The notes: generated by a model from the sequence alone, not told the origin. A stretch of 7,505 nucleotides of DNA from Actinomycetes bacterium (GCA_023423215.1 JAFAFZ010000170.1:1-7505), one strand, 5' to 3'; shown: positions 1 to 5,044, counted from the stretch's first letter. Numbers and translations are program-made.

Positions 1-1
1 C

Positions 2-316
2 GTCGGTCCACACCTTGTCCTGGACCGCGAAGCAACACGAGACCTCGTCCTCGACCGCGGTGTCGAGACCCTCGCCGCTGAGCCGCCGGGTGGCGGCGGT
101 GACGTCGTCGGTCGAGGCGACCTCGACGCCTAGGTGGTTGAGCGACCCGGGCGCACCGGCGCCTTCGATCAGCACGAGCTTGAGCGGCGGGTCGGCGACG
201 GCGAAGTTGGCGTAGCCGTCGCGCACCTTCGCGGGTTCGGTGGCGAAGAGCTTCGAGTAGAAGCCGATCGCCTCGTCGAGGTTCGAGACGTTGAGTGCGA
301 GCTGGACCCGTGACAT
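2..316 (-). CDS. arsI: ArsI/CadI family metalloenzyme (vicinal oxygen chelate fold), 3' end cut by window edge
   Basis: The visible part is the N-terminal 105 residues, starting MSRVQLALNVSNLDEAIGFY; the gene runs off the left edge. The family belongs to the glyoxalase/VOC superfamily. Known ArsI enzymes cleave the C-As bond of trivalent organoarsenicals using Fe(II) and O2, and mycobacterial CadI is a cadmium-induced relative. Seen here are a VOC beta-alpha-beta start, the family block KVRDGYANFAVADPPLKLVL (residues 30-49), NHLGVEV with His61 as a probable metal ligand, and the vicinal pair Cys94-Cys95, which in ArsI binds the trivalent arsenic substrate. Gln5 is the likely first metal ligand; the expected C-terminal Glu lies outside the window. 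The ATG at 316 has an AGGAGG ribosome site (324-329) 7 nt upstream. The gene is divergent from arsR, so ArsR control is likely. Family assignment is firm; As-C lyase versus cadmium-binding role is not resolved. Confidence 0.9.
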   Translation of the reverse strand, partial: MSRVQLALNVSNLDEAIGFYSKLFATEPAKVRDGYANFAVADPPLKLVLIEGAGAPGSLNHLGVEVASTDDVTAATRRLSGEGLDTAVEDEVSCCFAVQDKVWTD

Positions 317-350
317 GGCGGAGCCTCCTGCGTAGACTGATCGACGAATG

Positions 351-380
351 TCGATGTATCGAGCATCTTCGATGCATCGA
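351..380. promoter_or_regulatory. Tandem ArsR-type palindromic operator candidates
   Basis: Two related palindromes lie between the divergent genes. One is TCGAT-GT-ATCGA at 351-362, with 5-bp arms and a 2-nt spacer. The other is a perfect 12-bp palindrome, TCGATGCATCGA, at 369-380. Their centres are 18 bp apart. A third, partial copy with an ATGCAT core sits at 404-409, and a separate perfect 10-mer palindrome GACAGCTGTC overlaps the edge at 379-388. Tandem short AT-core palindromes between arsR and its target are what an autoregulating ArsR would use. Binding is inferred, not shown. Confidence 0.6.
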
Positions 381-390
381 CAGCTGTCAA
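362..390 (-). promoter_or_regulatory. Candidate promoter of the ArsI/CadI gene with operator in the spacer
   Basis: On the minus strand a perfect TTGACA -35 hexamer occupies 385-390. Exactly 17 bp downstream lies GATGCT (362-367), a weak -10 matching TATAAT at three positions. The perfect palindrome at 369-380 falls entirely within the 17-bp spacer, where a bound ArsR dimer would block RNA polymerase. The start codon at 316 leaves a short leader holding the ribosome site. Promoter strength and start point are inferred. Confidence 0.5.
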
Positions 391-432
391 TGAGTAGATG
401 CCGATGCATGGATGTCGGTTCGTGGAGGTGAG

Positions 433-774
433 ATGGCGTCGACCCGGAAGCCGGTGGCGGTGATCGAGGCCGCCGACTGCTGCCCCTCGGTCCTTGCCGC
501 GCCGCTCGACGAGGCGGACGCGGAACGGCTCGCCCGCCGCTTCGCCGCGCTGGCGGACCCGATCCGCCTCCGCCTCCTCAGCCTGATCGCCGCGGCCGAC
601 GAGGTCTGCGCCTGCGACCTGCTCGAGCCGGTCGACCGGTCCCAGCCCACCGTCAGCCACCACACGAAGCAGCTCGCCGAGGCCGGCCTCATCGTCGGCG
701 AGAAGCGGGGCCGCTGGACCTGGTGGCGTGTCGCCCCCGACGCGGTCGCCGAGCTGCGCGACGTCCTCACCTAG
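433..774 (+). CDS. arsR: ArsR family arsenic/metal-responsive repressor
   Basis: This 113-residue winged-helix repressor should release DNA when As(III) or a similar soft metal binds. The start chosen is ATG 433 because GGAGG (424-428) sits just upstream; an in-frame ATG at 412 has no ribosome site. Seen are an N-terminal Cys16-Cys17 pair, ALADPIRLRLLSLI (residues 39-52), a Cys59-Ala-Cys61-Asp motif at the start of the DNA-binding region, the recognition segment SQPTVSHHTKQLAEAGLI (70-87), and a basic wing at GEKRGRWTWWRV (89-100). The CxCD motif resembles the E. coli ArsR metal site, while the N-terminal CC resembles the Corynebacterium glutamicum type. The recognition helix has Thr78 where the family usually has Leu. 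It is divergent from the ArsI/CadI gene across the palindromes at 351-380, so it probably controls both. Family certain; the exact inducer is inferred. Confidence 0.93.
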   Translation: MASTRKPVAVIEAADCCPSVLAAPLDEADAERLARRFAALADPIRLRLLSLIAAADEVCACDLLEPVDRSQPTVSHHTKQLAEAGLIVGEKRGRWTWWRVAPDAVAELRDVLT

Positions 775-784
775 GGCTCGCAGC

Positions 785-886
785 GCGCTGTACGACGACG
801 CGGACCTGGAGCGGGCCGAGTTCGTCGTGCGCGCCAAGGCGGTCGGGCTCAGCCTGGATGAATCTGCGGAGTTGCTGGCGCTCCGG
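785..886 (+). pseudogene. Fragment of a MerR-family regulator
   Basis: This frame reads ALYDDADLERAEFVVRAKAV followed by GLSLDESAELLALR. That matches the stretch of MerR-family proteins after the wing, usually written YxxxDLxRLxFIxRAxxLGFSLxEIxELL. The N-terminal helix-turn-helix, any in-frame ATG or GTG start, and the C-terminal metal-binding end are all absent, and the similarity stops shortly before the methyltransferase gene. The fragment begins about 10 bp after the arsR stop. I read it as the relic of a neighbouring regulator lost by deletion or recombination. It is short, so chance similarity cannot be fully excluded, but the match runs over 34 consecutive residues. Confidence 0.55.
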
Positions 887-924
887 GGTCTGGACGACGG
901 TGCGCGCCGACGAACACGAGCCGG

Positions 925-1620
925 TCACGCCCGGCGGTACAGCATCTGCACGGCGGTGACCTCGTGGCCGTTCATCGTGTCGACTCGGACCCGTCGTTCC
1001 CCGACGAGGTCGAGATGACCGAAGAGCCGGCGCAGGTGCTCGACGTCGTGGTGACGGCAGAGGACTCCGTCGTCCGCGACGAACGTTCCGTACGGCGCGG
1101 CTCCATCTGAGACACCAGCGGCGTAGCGGCCCAGGTTGCGGTCATCCTCCTGCAGCAACACGTCGCTGACGTAGAGGTGGCCTCCGGGCCGCAAGGCCGC
1201 TGTCGTCTCGTCCACAAGAGCCCGTTGTGCTGCGTCGTCGACGACGCACGTCAGCACTGCGATGAGCAGCACGACGTCGAAGGTTCCCAGCCCGGGCGGC
1301 AGTCGCGGCGGGGAGGTGAGGACCTCGTAGCGCAGGTCGGGACGACGCTCGCGGGCTCGCTCGATCAACGACGTCGAGAGATCGACACCGACCACTTCGG
1401 CGCACCCGGTGTGGTCGAGCGCGGCGGTGATCCGTCCGTACCCGCAGCCGTAGTCGAGCACGCGCGCACCGGGCCAGGCATGCTGCAGCCAACCGACGTC
1501 GACCGGGTGCGTGAACGTCTTCGTCGTACCGGTCGTGTCCCAGTACGCCCGTTGATCTCCGATCGGGACCACCGCCGGAGGGTACCGACCTGTCGTGGGT
1601 CGCCGTGCGGCCGTCGGCAC
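925..1620 (-). CDS. Class I SAM-dependent methyltransferase
   Basis: The protein is 231 residues with a Rossmann-type methyltransferase core. Motif I is VLDYGCGYGR (residues 54-63), the acidic end of strand 2 is VVGVDLS (76-82, Asp80 likely binding the SAM ribose), motif II is FDVVLLIAVLTCV (114-126), and LRPGG (143-147) marks the post-II turn. The segment before motif I, AYWDTTGTTKTFTHPVD (25-41), is typical of small soluble methyltransferases of unknown substrate. It lacks the conserved cysteines expected of an arsenite methyltransferase, so its closeness to arsR is probably incidental. GTG 1620 is the longest start; no good ribosome site is visible there, and GTG 1572 (Val17) is an alternative that removes a poorly structured leader. 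The gene runs towards the MerR fragment. Substrate unknown. Confidence 0.85.
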   Translation of the reverse strand: MPTAARRPTTGRYPPAVVPIGDQRAYWDTTGTTKTFTHPVDVGWLQHAWPGARVLDYGCGYGRITAALDHTGCAEVVGVDLSTSLIERARERRPDLRYEVLTSPPRLPPGLGTFDVVLLIAVLTCVVDDAAQRALVDETTAALRPGGHLYVSDVLLQEDDRNLGRYAAGVSDGAAPYGTFVADDGVLCRHHDVEHLRRLFGHLDLVGERRVRVDTMNGHEVTAVQMLYRRA

Positions 1621-1639
1621 CTCTGGTGCAGAGCGTTCG

Positions 1640-1876
1640 CTACTTCTTCTTCTTCTTCTTCGCCGTCACCTTCCCGCCCTTGCGACCGGCGGCCTTGTGC
1701 TGCGCAGTCGTGCCGCCCTGGTCCTTCTTGCCGCTGCCGCTGTGGGACTTCTCGCCCCCGTGCTTCGAGGCCTTCGGGGAGTTGGCGATCTTCGCCGCGC
1801 GTTCCTTCGACATCCCCTTGTCCTTGAGCTTCTCGTACTGCTTCTCGTTCTTCACGTTCGCTGACTTCGATGGCAT
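1640..1876 (-). CDS. Small lysine-rich DUF7218-like protein
   Basis: The 78-residue protein starts MPSKSANVKNEKQYEKLKDK and continues GMSKERAAKIANSPKAS. The NxKxYEKLxxKGMSKExAAxIxN block is the hallmark of small DUF7218-type proteins, sometimes loosely labelled plasmid stabilisation proteins; no biochemical role is established that I know of. The second half is low complexity, rich in Lys, Gly, Ser and His, with an AGRKGG motif (residues 63-68) recalling KGG stress-protein repeats, and ends in six consecutive lysines. Such a tail could bind nucleic acid; this is inference. The start is secure: AGGAGGT (1881-1887) lies 4 nt before ATG 1876. The gene lies upstream of the methyltransferase on the same strand with a 19-bp gap, so the two may be co-transcribed. 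Confidence 0.8.
   Translation of the reverse strand: MPSKSANVKNEKQYEKLKDKGMSKERAAKIANSPKASKHGGEKSHSGSGKKDQGGTTAQHKAAGRKGGKVTAKKKKKK
1643..1661. repeat. (TTC/GAA)n trinucleotide tract in a coding end
   Basis: Six CTT units plus one base run from 1643 to 1661. On the coding (minus) strand this is six AAG lysine codons directly before the TAG stop of the small basic protein. Uniform codon use makes the tract able to slip; gain or loss of a unit would change the lysine tail length without shifting frame. Confidence 0.9.
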
Positions 1877-1907
1877 CCGAACCTCCTGTCGGGCAGCGTC
1901 TCCAGGC

Positions 1908-1934
1908 GTTCCCCTGGCTCGCCCGGCTGAAACC
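1908..1934 (-). promoter_or_regulatory. Possible stress-sigma (SigB/SigF-like) promoter
   Basis: On the minus strand GGTTT (1930-1934) is followed after 16 nt by GGGAAC (1908-1913). The actinobacterial SigF/SigB consensus is GTTT-N15-17-GGGTAT, so the -10 matches at four of six positions. The predicted start point near 1901 would give a leader of about 25 nt carrying the strong ribosome site of the DUF7218-like gene. This is a weak call from one site. Confidence 0.3.
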
Positions 1935-1961
1935 GTCTCCTCCGAGGAGGCGTGGAGACGG
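1933..1961. repeat. Inverted repeat between divergent genes
   Basis: CCGTCTCC (1933-1940) and GGAGACGG (1954-1961) form perfect 8-bp arms around a 13-nt middle. An overlapping alternative, CCTCC-GA-GGAGG, lies at 1939-1950. There is no T tract, and the site lies upstream of the minus gene and 68 bp before the plus gene start, so a protein-binding site is as likely as an RNA hairpin. The rest of 1877-2028 shows nothing else I can name. Confidence 0.5.
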
Positions 1962-2028
1962 ATGCTCCATCCGTTCGAGCGGGGTCGGGAACCGAGTGGC
2001 TCTGCCCGCGCTCGGTACCTTCGGCCAC

Positions 2029-2478
2029 ATGGAAGTGGTGTTCTGCAAGCTGTCCGACGATCGACACGTGGTCCGAGTGCAGCGCGACGACGGCACCTCG
2101 GAATCCGTGGAGCTCGACTCCCGCAGCTTCCTCCGCCACGATCTGGCGCACTACGCCGTCGAATCGGAGCTGGGACTGTCGGGCGGCGTCTGGGGATCGG
2201 TTGCCCGAGGCGGAAGTCTGGCCGGGCCCGGGTTGGACGGTGACGACATGGCCGTGGCGGAGCGGCTCAGTGGACCTGCGCAGACGATGATGCGGACCAA
2301 GGCCGACGCAGCCGAGATCCAGCAGGTCCTGTCCCGGGTCGCGCCGTCGCTCGCCACGCCGGAACTGGCGCAGCGCCTGCATGACCGGCTTCGCGCCCTC
2401 GCTGGGCACTGGGCCGCCACTCCGTACGGCGGCGAGATGACCTTGCGGTGGGCCAGTCCCACCGACGCTCGAGACTGA
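2029..2478 (+). CDS. Uncharacterised protein with HDLAHYAVE motif
   Basis: The 149-residue soluble protein begins MEVVFCKLSDDRHVVRVQRD. It has an N-terminal beta-rich part ending SVELDSRSF, then LRHDLAHYAVESELGLSGGVWGSVA (residues 35-59, broken here for reading: LRHDLAHYAVESELG then LSGGVWGSVA). The helix carrying His37, Asp38, His41 and Glu45 looks like a possible metal or catalytic site. The C-terminal half is helical, ending in an Arg-rich stretch and ATPYGGEMTLRW. I recall similar proteins of unknown function in many bacteria but no named family or reaction. The start is uncertain: ATG 2029 gives the natural N-terminus but lacks a clear ribosome site; GTG 1996 is in frame, and a still longer frame to 1870 would run into the divergent gene. 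No membrane segment or signal peptide is seen. Confidence 0.7.
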   Translation: MEVVFCKLSDDRHVVRVQRDDGTSESVELDSRSFLRHDLAHYAVESELGLSGGVWGSVARGGSLAGPGLDGDDMAVAERLSGPAQTMMRTKADAAEIQQVLSRVAPSLATPELAQRLHDRLRALAGHWAATPYGGEMTLRWASPTDARD

Positions 2479-2623
2479 CGTGCCCACTCTGACGGACATG
2501 GTGACCTGCGCGTGTCGCGACCCGGTTGACCATGCACCGACCGCCGGCCATCGGCGCTGCCAGCACGGCGAGCTCGGACGGAGCGACCTGACCGCACGCG
2601 CGTCGGCACGGTCGCGTCGATGT

Positions 2624-2640
2624 CGGGAGACCGACTCCCG
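2624..2640 (+). terminator. Weak hairpin in the 2479-2681 gap
   Basis: CGGGAG-ACCGA-CTCCCG forms a perfect 6-bp stem with a 5-nt loop and no U tract. It lies about 146 bp after the upstream stop codon and 42 bp before the next gene, so it may end the first transcript or sit in the leader of the next. Nothing else is recognisable in this 203-bp gap. Confidence 0.25.
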
Positions 2641-2681
2641 CTCGACGGAGGCGCTCACGAGGCCGGAGCTAGCGTGGCCGC

Positions 2682-3116
2682 GTGGGTCGCGGGACCGATC
2701 GATCCCTGCGGCGCCGGCGCTGGCTGGTGACGCTGGTCGTGCTGCTCGCCGTCGTGTCACCGGCCCTGCGAGACCGCGACGGCTTCCCCCTCTCGACGTA
2801 CCCGATGTACGCCCACGCCCGGCAGGACACGGCGGTGTTCTCGACGGTCGTGGGCGTCGACGCCGACGGATCGCGGGTCCCCTTGTCGCTGTCGATCATC
2901 GCCGACACCGACGACGCGCTGGTCGGTGAGGCGAGGGTGGAGCGCAGGATCGCGGACGCGCAGTCCACCGCGCTCTGCGCCGAGGTCGCAGACCGGGTCC
3001 CCGACGAGGTCGCACGGGTCGAGGTCGTGACCGAGCAGCACGACCTGATCGCGCTGACCTCGGGCGAGGAGTCGCTCCTCGACCGGCAGCTGCACGCGGC
3101 GTGCGAGGCGACATGA
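2682..3116 (+). CDS. Small membrane-anchored partner of HTTM protein
   Basis: The protein has 144 residues. Four consecutive Arg (10-13) precede one hydrophobic helix (about 14-29), so it is probably anchored with its N-terminus inside and the rest outside. Just after the helix comes FPLSTYPMY (residues 35-43), a motif I recall from small proteins encoded next to HTTM genes. The outer part is a mixed alpha/beta domain of about 100 residues, VVGVDADGSRVPLSLSIIAD and onward, with one Cys near the middle and one near the end (CEAT). It ends in ATGA, overlapping the start of the HTTM gene by 4 nt, which implies translational coupling and joint function. GTG 2682 is the start used; its ribosome site (GGAG at 2665-2668) is weak and distant. 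Function unknown; association with HTTM is inferred from the overlap. Confidence 0.75.
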   Translation: MGRGTDRSLRRRRWLVTLVVLLAVVSPALRDRDGFPLSTYPMYAHARQDTAVFSTVVGVDADGSRVPLSLSIIADTDDALVGEARVERRIADAQSTALCAEVADRVPDEVARVEVVTEQHDLIALTSGEESLLDRQLHAACEAT

Positions 3117-4036
3117 CGCTCGGCCGCCGTGCCACCCCGCTGGCCCCGGTCGAGGGTTGGCTGTTCGACGAGGCGCCGCCGGAGCGCCTGGCCGTCCTCC
3201 GCGTGCTGGTGGCCGGGTTCGCCGTCGCCTACCTCGCCACCCGCTTCCCCACCTTCGTGTCGCTGGCGACCCGGACGAGCCAGTTCGGCGGCGTCGGCCC
3301 GCTCTGGTGGCTCGAGGACCCGCTGCCCGCCGCGCTCGTCGTGGCGTGGATGACCGCGACCCTGCTGGTCGGCGTCGCCTTCACGGTCGGGCTCTCCGCG
3401 CGGGTGACGGGACCGTGCTTCGCCGTCGGCATGCTCCTGGCGACCACGTACCGCAGCTCGTGGGGCCAGCTGCTCTGGATCGAGAACCTGATGGTGCTGC
3501 AGCTCCTCGTCGTCGGCTTCTCCCGGAGCGCGGATGCCTGGACGATCGGTCGCCGGCCGACCGGACCGCGCGGGTCCAGCGCGACCTATGGGTGGCCGCT
3601 GCGGCTCGCGATGCTCGTGACGGTGACGACGTACGTCCTGGCCGGCATCGCGAAGCTCCGCATCGGGGGGCTCGAGTGGATGTGGGGCGACACCCTGCGC
3701 AACCACATCGCCTTCTCGGCGGCGCGACTCGAGCTGTTCGGTGAGGTCTCGTCCCCGCTCGGTCGAGCGGTCCTGCCCTCCGGCGACTGGCTGCGACCCG
3801 CCGCCGTCCTCACGGTCGCCGCGGAGCTCGCCGCACCGGTCGCACTCCTGGGCGGACGACCCCGGACGATCTGGGTCGCCGTGACGTGGACGATGCACGT
3901 GGCGATCGCCGCACTGATGTTCGTGGTGTTCCCGTTCCCGCTGTCGGGCGTCGCGTTCGCGTGCTTCTTCCGCCTCGAGCGGCTCCCCGAGGCCGTTCAG
4001 GGCTTGGCCCAGAGGATCCAGATCACGAGGCAGTAG
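3113..4036 (+). CDS. HTTM (vitamin K carboxylase-like) integral membrane protein
   Basis: The 307-residue polytopic protein contains the HTTM domain shared with vitamin K-dependent gamma-carboxylase. Seen are FDEAPPERLAVLRVLVAGFA (residues 18-37, start of helix 1), a second helix near 71-96, TTYRSSWGQLLWIENLMVLQ (111-130), TYVLAGIAKLRIGGLEWMWG (173-192), and late hydrophobic segments ending with VFPFPLSGVAFACFF. AGIAKL lines up by eye with AGVKKL of the human enzyme, where the second lysine (Lys218) is the active-site base; Lys181 would be its counterpart. The length covers the membrane domain only, with no lumenal carboxylase domain. ATG 3113 is chosen because it overlaps the upstream stop as ATGA and has GAGG 4 nt upstream; GTG 3101 is in frame but less likely. 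Whether bacterial HTTM proteins oxidise quinones, carboxylate or do something else is unresolved. Confidence 0.88.
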   Translation: MTLGRRATPLAPVEGWLFDEAPPERLAVLRVLVAGFAVAYLATRFPTFVSLATRTSQFGGVGPLWWLEDPLPAALVVAWMTATLLVGVAFTVGLSARVTGPCFAVGMLLATTYRSSWGQLLWIENLMVLQLLVVGFSRSADAWTIGRRPTGPRGSSATYGWPLRLAMLVTVTTYVLAGIAKLRIGGLEWMWGDTLRNHIAFSAARLELFGEVSSPLGRAVLPSGDWLRPAAVLTVAAELAAPVALLGGRPRTIWVAVTWTMHVAIAALMFVVFPFPLSGVAFACFFRLERLPEAVQGLAQRIQITRQ

Positions 4037-4482
4037 GCAGGGATGAGGAAGTCGGTGAACAGGATCGGTCCGGCGTTGCTGACCGACAGGTTGTGGTGCT
4101 TCACGATGTCCCGGACGTGGCCGATGCCGGCGACCCACAGGAACCCGGCCGCCGCGATGATCACGGCGAGCCAGTAGTCGGGGCTGAACGAGCTGGCCCA
4201 GACGCCGGCGATGCCGATGCCGAGGTTGGCGCCGCCGACCTCCCACTGGAACGGGCTCGGCTCCCAGCCGATGGACCGCGCGATCGGCGGGCCGAAGAAC
4301 ATGTGACCGATCCCGGCGCCGATCCCCTGCGCGCCGATCAGGTAGGCCACCGAGTTCATCACCAACAGCTGGCGCCAGTTGTCGGTCTCACCGGTGGTGA
4401 ACTGGATGACCTCGACGATCACCAGGAGGATGATCCCGATGAAGGGGAACAGCGCGAAGGACCGCTGGAGCGCTCGTGACAT
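3997..4482 (-). CDS. DUF6790-like four-helix membrane protein
   Basis: The 161-residue protein has four hydrophobic segments: residues 9-28, about 41-61, about 83-119, which includes a short loop at 97-103, and about 139-158. Conserved-looking polar or charged residues lie at helix ends: GAGIGHMFFGPPIARSIGW (residues 55-73, His60), SPFQWEVGGANLGIGIAG (76-93, Glu81) and GIGHVRDIVKHHNLSVSN (119-136, His122, Asp125, His129, His130). I recognise this as the DUF6790 family, whose function is unknown. ATG 4482 has GAGGAGG (4488-4494) 5 nt upstream, so the start is secure. Its last 40 bp overlap the 3' end of the convergent HTTM gene. The lipoprotein gene is 110 bp upstream on the same strand. The His cluster suggests metal or cofactor binding, but that is inference. 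Confidence 0.85.
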   Translation of the reverse strand: MSRALQRSFALFPFIGIILLVIVEVIQFTTGETDNWRQLLVMNSVAYLIGAQGIGAGIGHMFFGPPIARSIGWEPSPFQWEVGGANLGIGIAGVWASSFSPDYWLAVIIAAAGFLWVAGIGHVRDIVKHHNLSVSNAGPILFTDFLIPAYCLVIWILWAKP

Positions 4483-4488
4483 CTGGGC

Positions 4489-4517
4489 CTCCTCGAGGGG
4501 TCGGGCTCATCGAGGAG
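4489..4517 (-). promoter_or_regulatory. Hairpin that could cover the ribosome site of the DUF6790-like gene
   Basis: CTCCTCGA (plus strand 4489-4496) and TCGAGGAG (4510-4517) are perfect 8-bp arms around 13 nt. On the transcript the 3' arm contains the GAGGAGG ribosome site. If transcription begins upstream of 4517 the site would be sequestered. A TACGCT -10-like hexamer at 4516-4521 would instead start transcription inside the hairpin, so function is uncertain. The rest of 4483-4592 shows only GC-rich short palindromes. Confidence 0.35.
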
Positions 4518-4590
4518 CGTAACGACGAGTCGACGGCGATCCTCTCCCCCGGTCGTGGGGCGGTCAGCCGGCGCCGTTGAATCGACCGGA

Positions 4591-4605
4591 CCTCACCAGG
4601 TGAGG
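4591..4605 (-). terminator. Short hairpin over the lipoprotein stop codon
   Basis: CCTCACC (4591-4597) and GGTGAGG (4599-4605) are perfect arms around one base; in RNA this gives about a 5-bp stem with a 5-nt loop. It covers the TGA stop and last codons of the lipoprotein gene. No U tract follows, so it is at best a weak terminator or stability element. Confidence 0.25.
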
Positions 4606-5024
4606 AGCCAGTCGAAGCTGCTCCCGAGCGGTGGGCAGAACCACGGGCATCCGCCGAGCTGCAGGTTCGCGGTGAACCTGCCGCACGTGCCGGCGGGGAA
4701 CGGCTCCTCCGTGACGAGCGTGCCGCCACCTGCGGGAACGTCGTCGACGCCGCCGGCCCACGTCATGCGCGACTCGCCCTCGGGAACGACGGACACGCGG
4801 ATCGGTGTGGTGTTCCCGGAGAGCGTGATCGCGACGTGTCCCCCGGCGATCGAGCAGAACGGGAACACGACGGCGTGGTCCCCGAACCCCGGGACCGGCC
4901 CGGAGGAACCTGACGCGCTCGAGTGCCCGCCCCCGATCGGCGGCGCACATCCGGTGAGCGCGAGCAGCACCGCTGCGAACGGGAGGAGGACGTGGTGGCG
5001 GCGGAACCGCTGCGACGTGGCCAT
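4593..5024 (-). CDS. Small secreted lipoprotein of unknown function
   Basis: The 143-residue protein starts MATSQRFRRHHVLLPFAAVL and reaches a lipobox Leu23-Thr24-Gly25-Cys26. Basic n-region, hydrophobic h-region and lipobox make a clear type II signal peptide, so Cys26 should be lipidated on the outer membrane face of the cell. After a Gly/Ser linker comes a beta-rich domain of about 95 residues with four cysteines: Cys57, Cys114, Cys126 and Cys130. They could form two disulphides; GGCPWFCPPLG (124-134) holds the last two. The chain ends FDWLLTW. ATG 5024 is preferred because it gives a normal signal peptide; ATG 5078 would add 18 residues in front of it. No clear ribosome site is visible. 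I recognise no family. It sits between the surface repeat protein and the DUF6790-like gene, all on one strand. Confidence 0.82.
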   Translation of the reverse strand: MATSQRFRRHHVLLPFAAVLLALTGCAPPIGGGHSSASGSSGPVPGFGDHAVVFPFCSIAGGHVAITLSGNTTPIRVSVVPEGESRMTWAGGVDDVPAGGGTLVTEEPFPAGTCGRFTANLQLGGCPWFCPPLGSSFDWLLTW

Positions 5025-5044
5025 GGTCGAACACTGGACCGCGA

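Noticed and set aside
412..432. An earlier ATG for arsR
   Set aside because: It has no ribosome site and would put the third palindrome core next to the start codon; ATG 433 has GGAGG just upstream and gives the normal family N-terminus.
169..837. A 222-codon minus frame across arsR and the intergenic region
   Set aside because: It runs through the operator region and opposite arsR, and its translation has no family features.
925..1620. The methyltransferase as arsenite methyltransferase ArsM
   Set aside because: The core lacks the conserved cysteine set of ArsM; nearness to arsR is the only argument for it.
1870..2028. N-terminal extension of the unknown plus-strand gene to 1870
   Set aside because: It would overlap the start codon and ribosome site of the divergent DUF7218-like gene, and the added residues are Arg/Pro/Ser-rich with no fold signal.
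2480..2929. A plus-strand frame starting right after the stop at 2478
   Set aside because: Its translation is Arg/Pro-rich and shifts out of the frame that encodes the membrane anchor and FPLSTYPMY, so it is a shadow.
2669..4246. A 525-codon open frame on the minus strand across the HTTM operon
   Set aside because: The translation is Arg/Gly/Asp/Glu/His-rich low complexity, opposite two genes with good membrane features. It also overlaps the DUF6790-like gene in another frame.
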